DNA of 6,044 nt from Kiritimatiellia bacterium (GTDB lineage Bacteria > Verrucomicrobiota > Kiritimatiellia > UBA8416 > SLMC01). Made by a program: the position numbers and the translations under genes. Each line of letters starts with the position of its first letter. Position 1 is the stretch's first letter. Of the stretch, positions 4,843 to 6,044 are shown one piece after another. Where the stretch lies: NCBI GenBank assembly GCA_007133745.1, contig SLMC01000252.1, positions 1-6,044 on the forward strand. The letters are read 5' to 3'. The notes under the pieces were generated by a model. That model saw only the letters and a program-made list of their open reading frames with translations. It had not been told where the DNA came from and ran no database searches.

Positions 4843-5862
4843 CTAAACGCGCAGAAGCATCGCAGCGGAGCTGAATCCGGCGCCGGCGGCCACCAGCAGA
4901 ATCAAATCGCCCGGCCCAACCCGTCCGTTTCGCACCGCTTCGTCCAACGCCACCGGAATCGAGGCGGCCGCCATGTTCCCGTAGCGGTCCAAATTGATCG
5001 CCATGCGTTCCAGCGGATAGCCTACGTTCTGAGCCACCTTCTCGATAATCCGTATATTGGCCTGATGCGGAATCAGACAGGCAATATGCTCCGGCTTGCA
5101 TCCCGACGCGTCCAGCACGTCGCGAATGCGGGCTTCGCAGGCCTGTACGGCCTGCTTGAACACATCGCGACCGTCCATGCGCACGAATCCGGGCTGCGCG
5201 GACGAAAGGGTCTTCCGACCGGCCGTCCCGCCGCCCAAACAAGTCAGATTGTCCCATCGCGTCGCATCCGTATTGAGCGACACGGCCACAACCCCGCTCG
5301 GCCGCCCGTCCGGCGCCCATTCGGATTTCTCCTGCTTCGCCAACACTGCCGCGCCCGCGCCGTCTCCGAACAGGACCGCCGTGTTCCGGTCCTCGAAATC
5401 CAGGATGCTCGAATACAAATCCGACGCAATCACCAGGGCGCTGGAGGTCAAGCCCGACCGGATATGGGCGTTCGCCGCCACCATGGCGAAAACAAACCCG
5501 GAACAGGCCGCGACAATATCGTACGAATAGGCATTCACCAAGCCAAGCTCATTTTGTACGATGTTGGCCGTCGCCGGGATGCGCATGTCCGGCGTTGTTG
5601 TAGCCACTACCACCATCCCAATTTGCTCGGGAGTCAAGCCCGACGCATCCAAGGCCTTCTTCGCCGCCCGCGCGGCATACGAGGATGTCGTCTCGTGAAT
5701 CTCGGCGAAACGTCGTTCCCGAATCCCGGTCCTCTGAACAATCCATGCGTCGGACGTATCCAGTGTTTTTTCGAAATCCGTGTTCGGAAACGACTTTTCA
5801 GGTACGGCGTGGCCAGTCCCGGCCAACGATACGGACATGATGAAAGACTGGCTTGTACTCAT
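4843..5862 (-). CDS. fabH: Beta-ketoacyl-[acyl-carrier-protein] synthase III (KAS III)
   Basis: A 339-residue thiolase-fold condensing enzyme, slightly longer than typical FabH (about 315-330). It condenses acetyl-CoA or another acyl-CoA primer with malonyl-ACP, the first step of type II fatty-acid synthesis in the cytoplasm. The full catalytic triad is visible: C120 in DIVAACSGFVFAM, H266 in LIPHQANIRII and N296 in NLDRYGNMAAASIP. Also present are DAWIVQRTGIRERR (38-51), GDGAGAAVL (166-174) and a C-terminal AAGAGFSSAAMLL. Primer specificity (acetyl versus branched) cannot be read from this. The start at 5862 is supported by GGAGG 10 bases upstream; the internal ATG at residue 9, just before SVSLAGTGHAVP, aligns better with short FabH forms but has no ribosome site. 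It is convergent with the deacetylase gene and codirectional with the partial gene at 5927. A role in a secondary pathway as a FabH-like enzyme is possible but less likely. Confidence 0.94.
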   Translation of the reverse strand: MSTSQSFIMSVSLAGTGHAVPEKSFPNTDFEKTLDTSDAWIVQRTGIRERRFAEIHETTSSYAARAAKKALDASGLTPEQIGMVVVATTTPDMRIPATANIVQNELGLVNAYSYDIVAACSGFVFAMVAANAHIRSGLTSSALVIASDLYSSILDFEDRNTAVLFGDGAGAAVLAKQEKSEWAPDGRPSGVVAVSLNTDATRWDNLTCLGGGTAGRKTLSSAQPGFVRMDGRDVFKQAVQACEARIRDVLDASGCKPEHIACLIPHQANIRIIEKVAQNVGYPLERMAINLDRYGNMAAASIPVALDEAVRNGRVGPGDLILLVAAGAGFSSAAMLLRV

Positions 5863-5872
5863 GTTTCAGGGG

Positions 5873-5877
5873 CCTCC
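5873..5877 (-). promoter_or_regulatory. Ribosome binding site of fabH
   Basis: GGAGG on the minus strand, 10 bases before the ATG at 5862. The spacing is long but it is the only clear site, and it supports 5862 over the internal ATG at 5838. Confidence 0.5.
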
Positions 5878-5926
5878 AGATTTGCCGAACCAATGAAAAA
5901 ACGCCAATGAATTTCTGCGCGAACCC

Positions 5927-6044
5927 TTACCGCTCGAACCGGATCGCCAAGCCTTCCACGCTGATCACACTGCGGGTCAGAATCAGCCAGAACTGGGTAT
6001 ACTGCACCACGCTCACTTCGATCAGCGCATCCGCGTTATGACGA
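5927..6044 (-). CDS. C-terminal end of an unidentified protein
   Basis: The last 38 codons and TAA stop of a minus-strand frame that enters from the right edge. The visible sequence includes NADALIEVSVVQYTQFWLIL and ends SVEGLAIRFER. A (G/N)ADALIxV turn followed by alternating hydrophobic strands and a closing SVEGxAIRF strand is reminiscent of small envelope or YbjQ-like beta proteins, but this is too short for assignment. Codon usage is similar to the neighbours, and the 64-base gap to the fabH start (5863-5926) holds the fabH ribosome site and nothing else recognised, so the two may be cotranscribed. It may be a chance open end, although the sequence looks protein-like. Confidence 0.5.
   Translation of the reverse strand, partial: RHNADALIEVSVVQYTQFWLILTRSVISVEGLAIRFER

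Noticed and set aside
4699..5910. A 403-codon plus-strand open frame opposite fabH
   Set aside because: Its translation is rich in R, H and P with no domain, and it overlaps the antisense of a fabH gene with an intact catalytic triad. It is a shadow of GC-rich codon use.

Overview
The window looks like a chromosomal stretch of a moderately GC-rich, Gram-negative-type bacterium: it holds a lipoprotein with a signal peptidase II site, an ECF-type sigma factor, and spacers crowded with short palindromic and simple-phrase repeats. I associate repeat-rich spacers of this style with environmental genomes of the Planctomycetota/Verrucomicrobiota/Kiritimatiellota/Hydrogenedentota type, but that is a weak inference; no rRNA or clade-specific marker is present.

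Layout. Positions 1-166 (minus) are the N-terminus of an ECF sigma factor cut by the window edge. A 450-base spacer (167-617) contains no gene and is packed with hairpins and an inverted repeat. A small stand-alone cobalamin-binding domain protein follows (618-1010, plus). A 290-base spacer of repeats leads to a complete metallo-beta-lactamase-fold hydrolase (1302-2135, plus). A third repeat-filled spacer (2136-2446) precedes a tight three-gene plus-strand cluster: purN (2447-3106), an unrecognised lipoprotein (3103-3705) and a class I-like histone-deacetylase-family enzyme (3702-4838), joined by 4-base ATGA overlaps. A beta-ketoacyl-ACP synthase III gene (fabH, minus, 4843-5862) converges on the cluster with only 4 bases between stop codons. 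The C-terminal end of another minus-strand gene (5927-6044) lies upstream of fabH.

How the genes work together. PurN is a housekeeping purine-synthesis enzyme and FabH starts fatty-acid synthesis. The deacetylase, the lipoprotein and the hydrolase have recognisable folds or export signals but no known substrate. The B12-binding protein lacks its catalytic mutase partner here. No single pathway links all of them.

The most unusual material is in the spacers. A pair of 76- and 94-base inverted repeats brackets the hydrolase gene. A two-hairpin, mobile-element-like repeat sits just after that gene. A 17-bp imperfect inverted repeat built from a TTCGATGTT-type phrase, and a string of hairpins that could be a structured RNA, lie upstream of the B12-binding gene. 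I see no complete new defence or mobile system in the coding genes.
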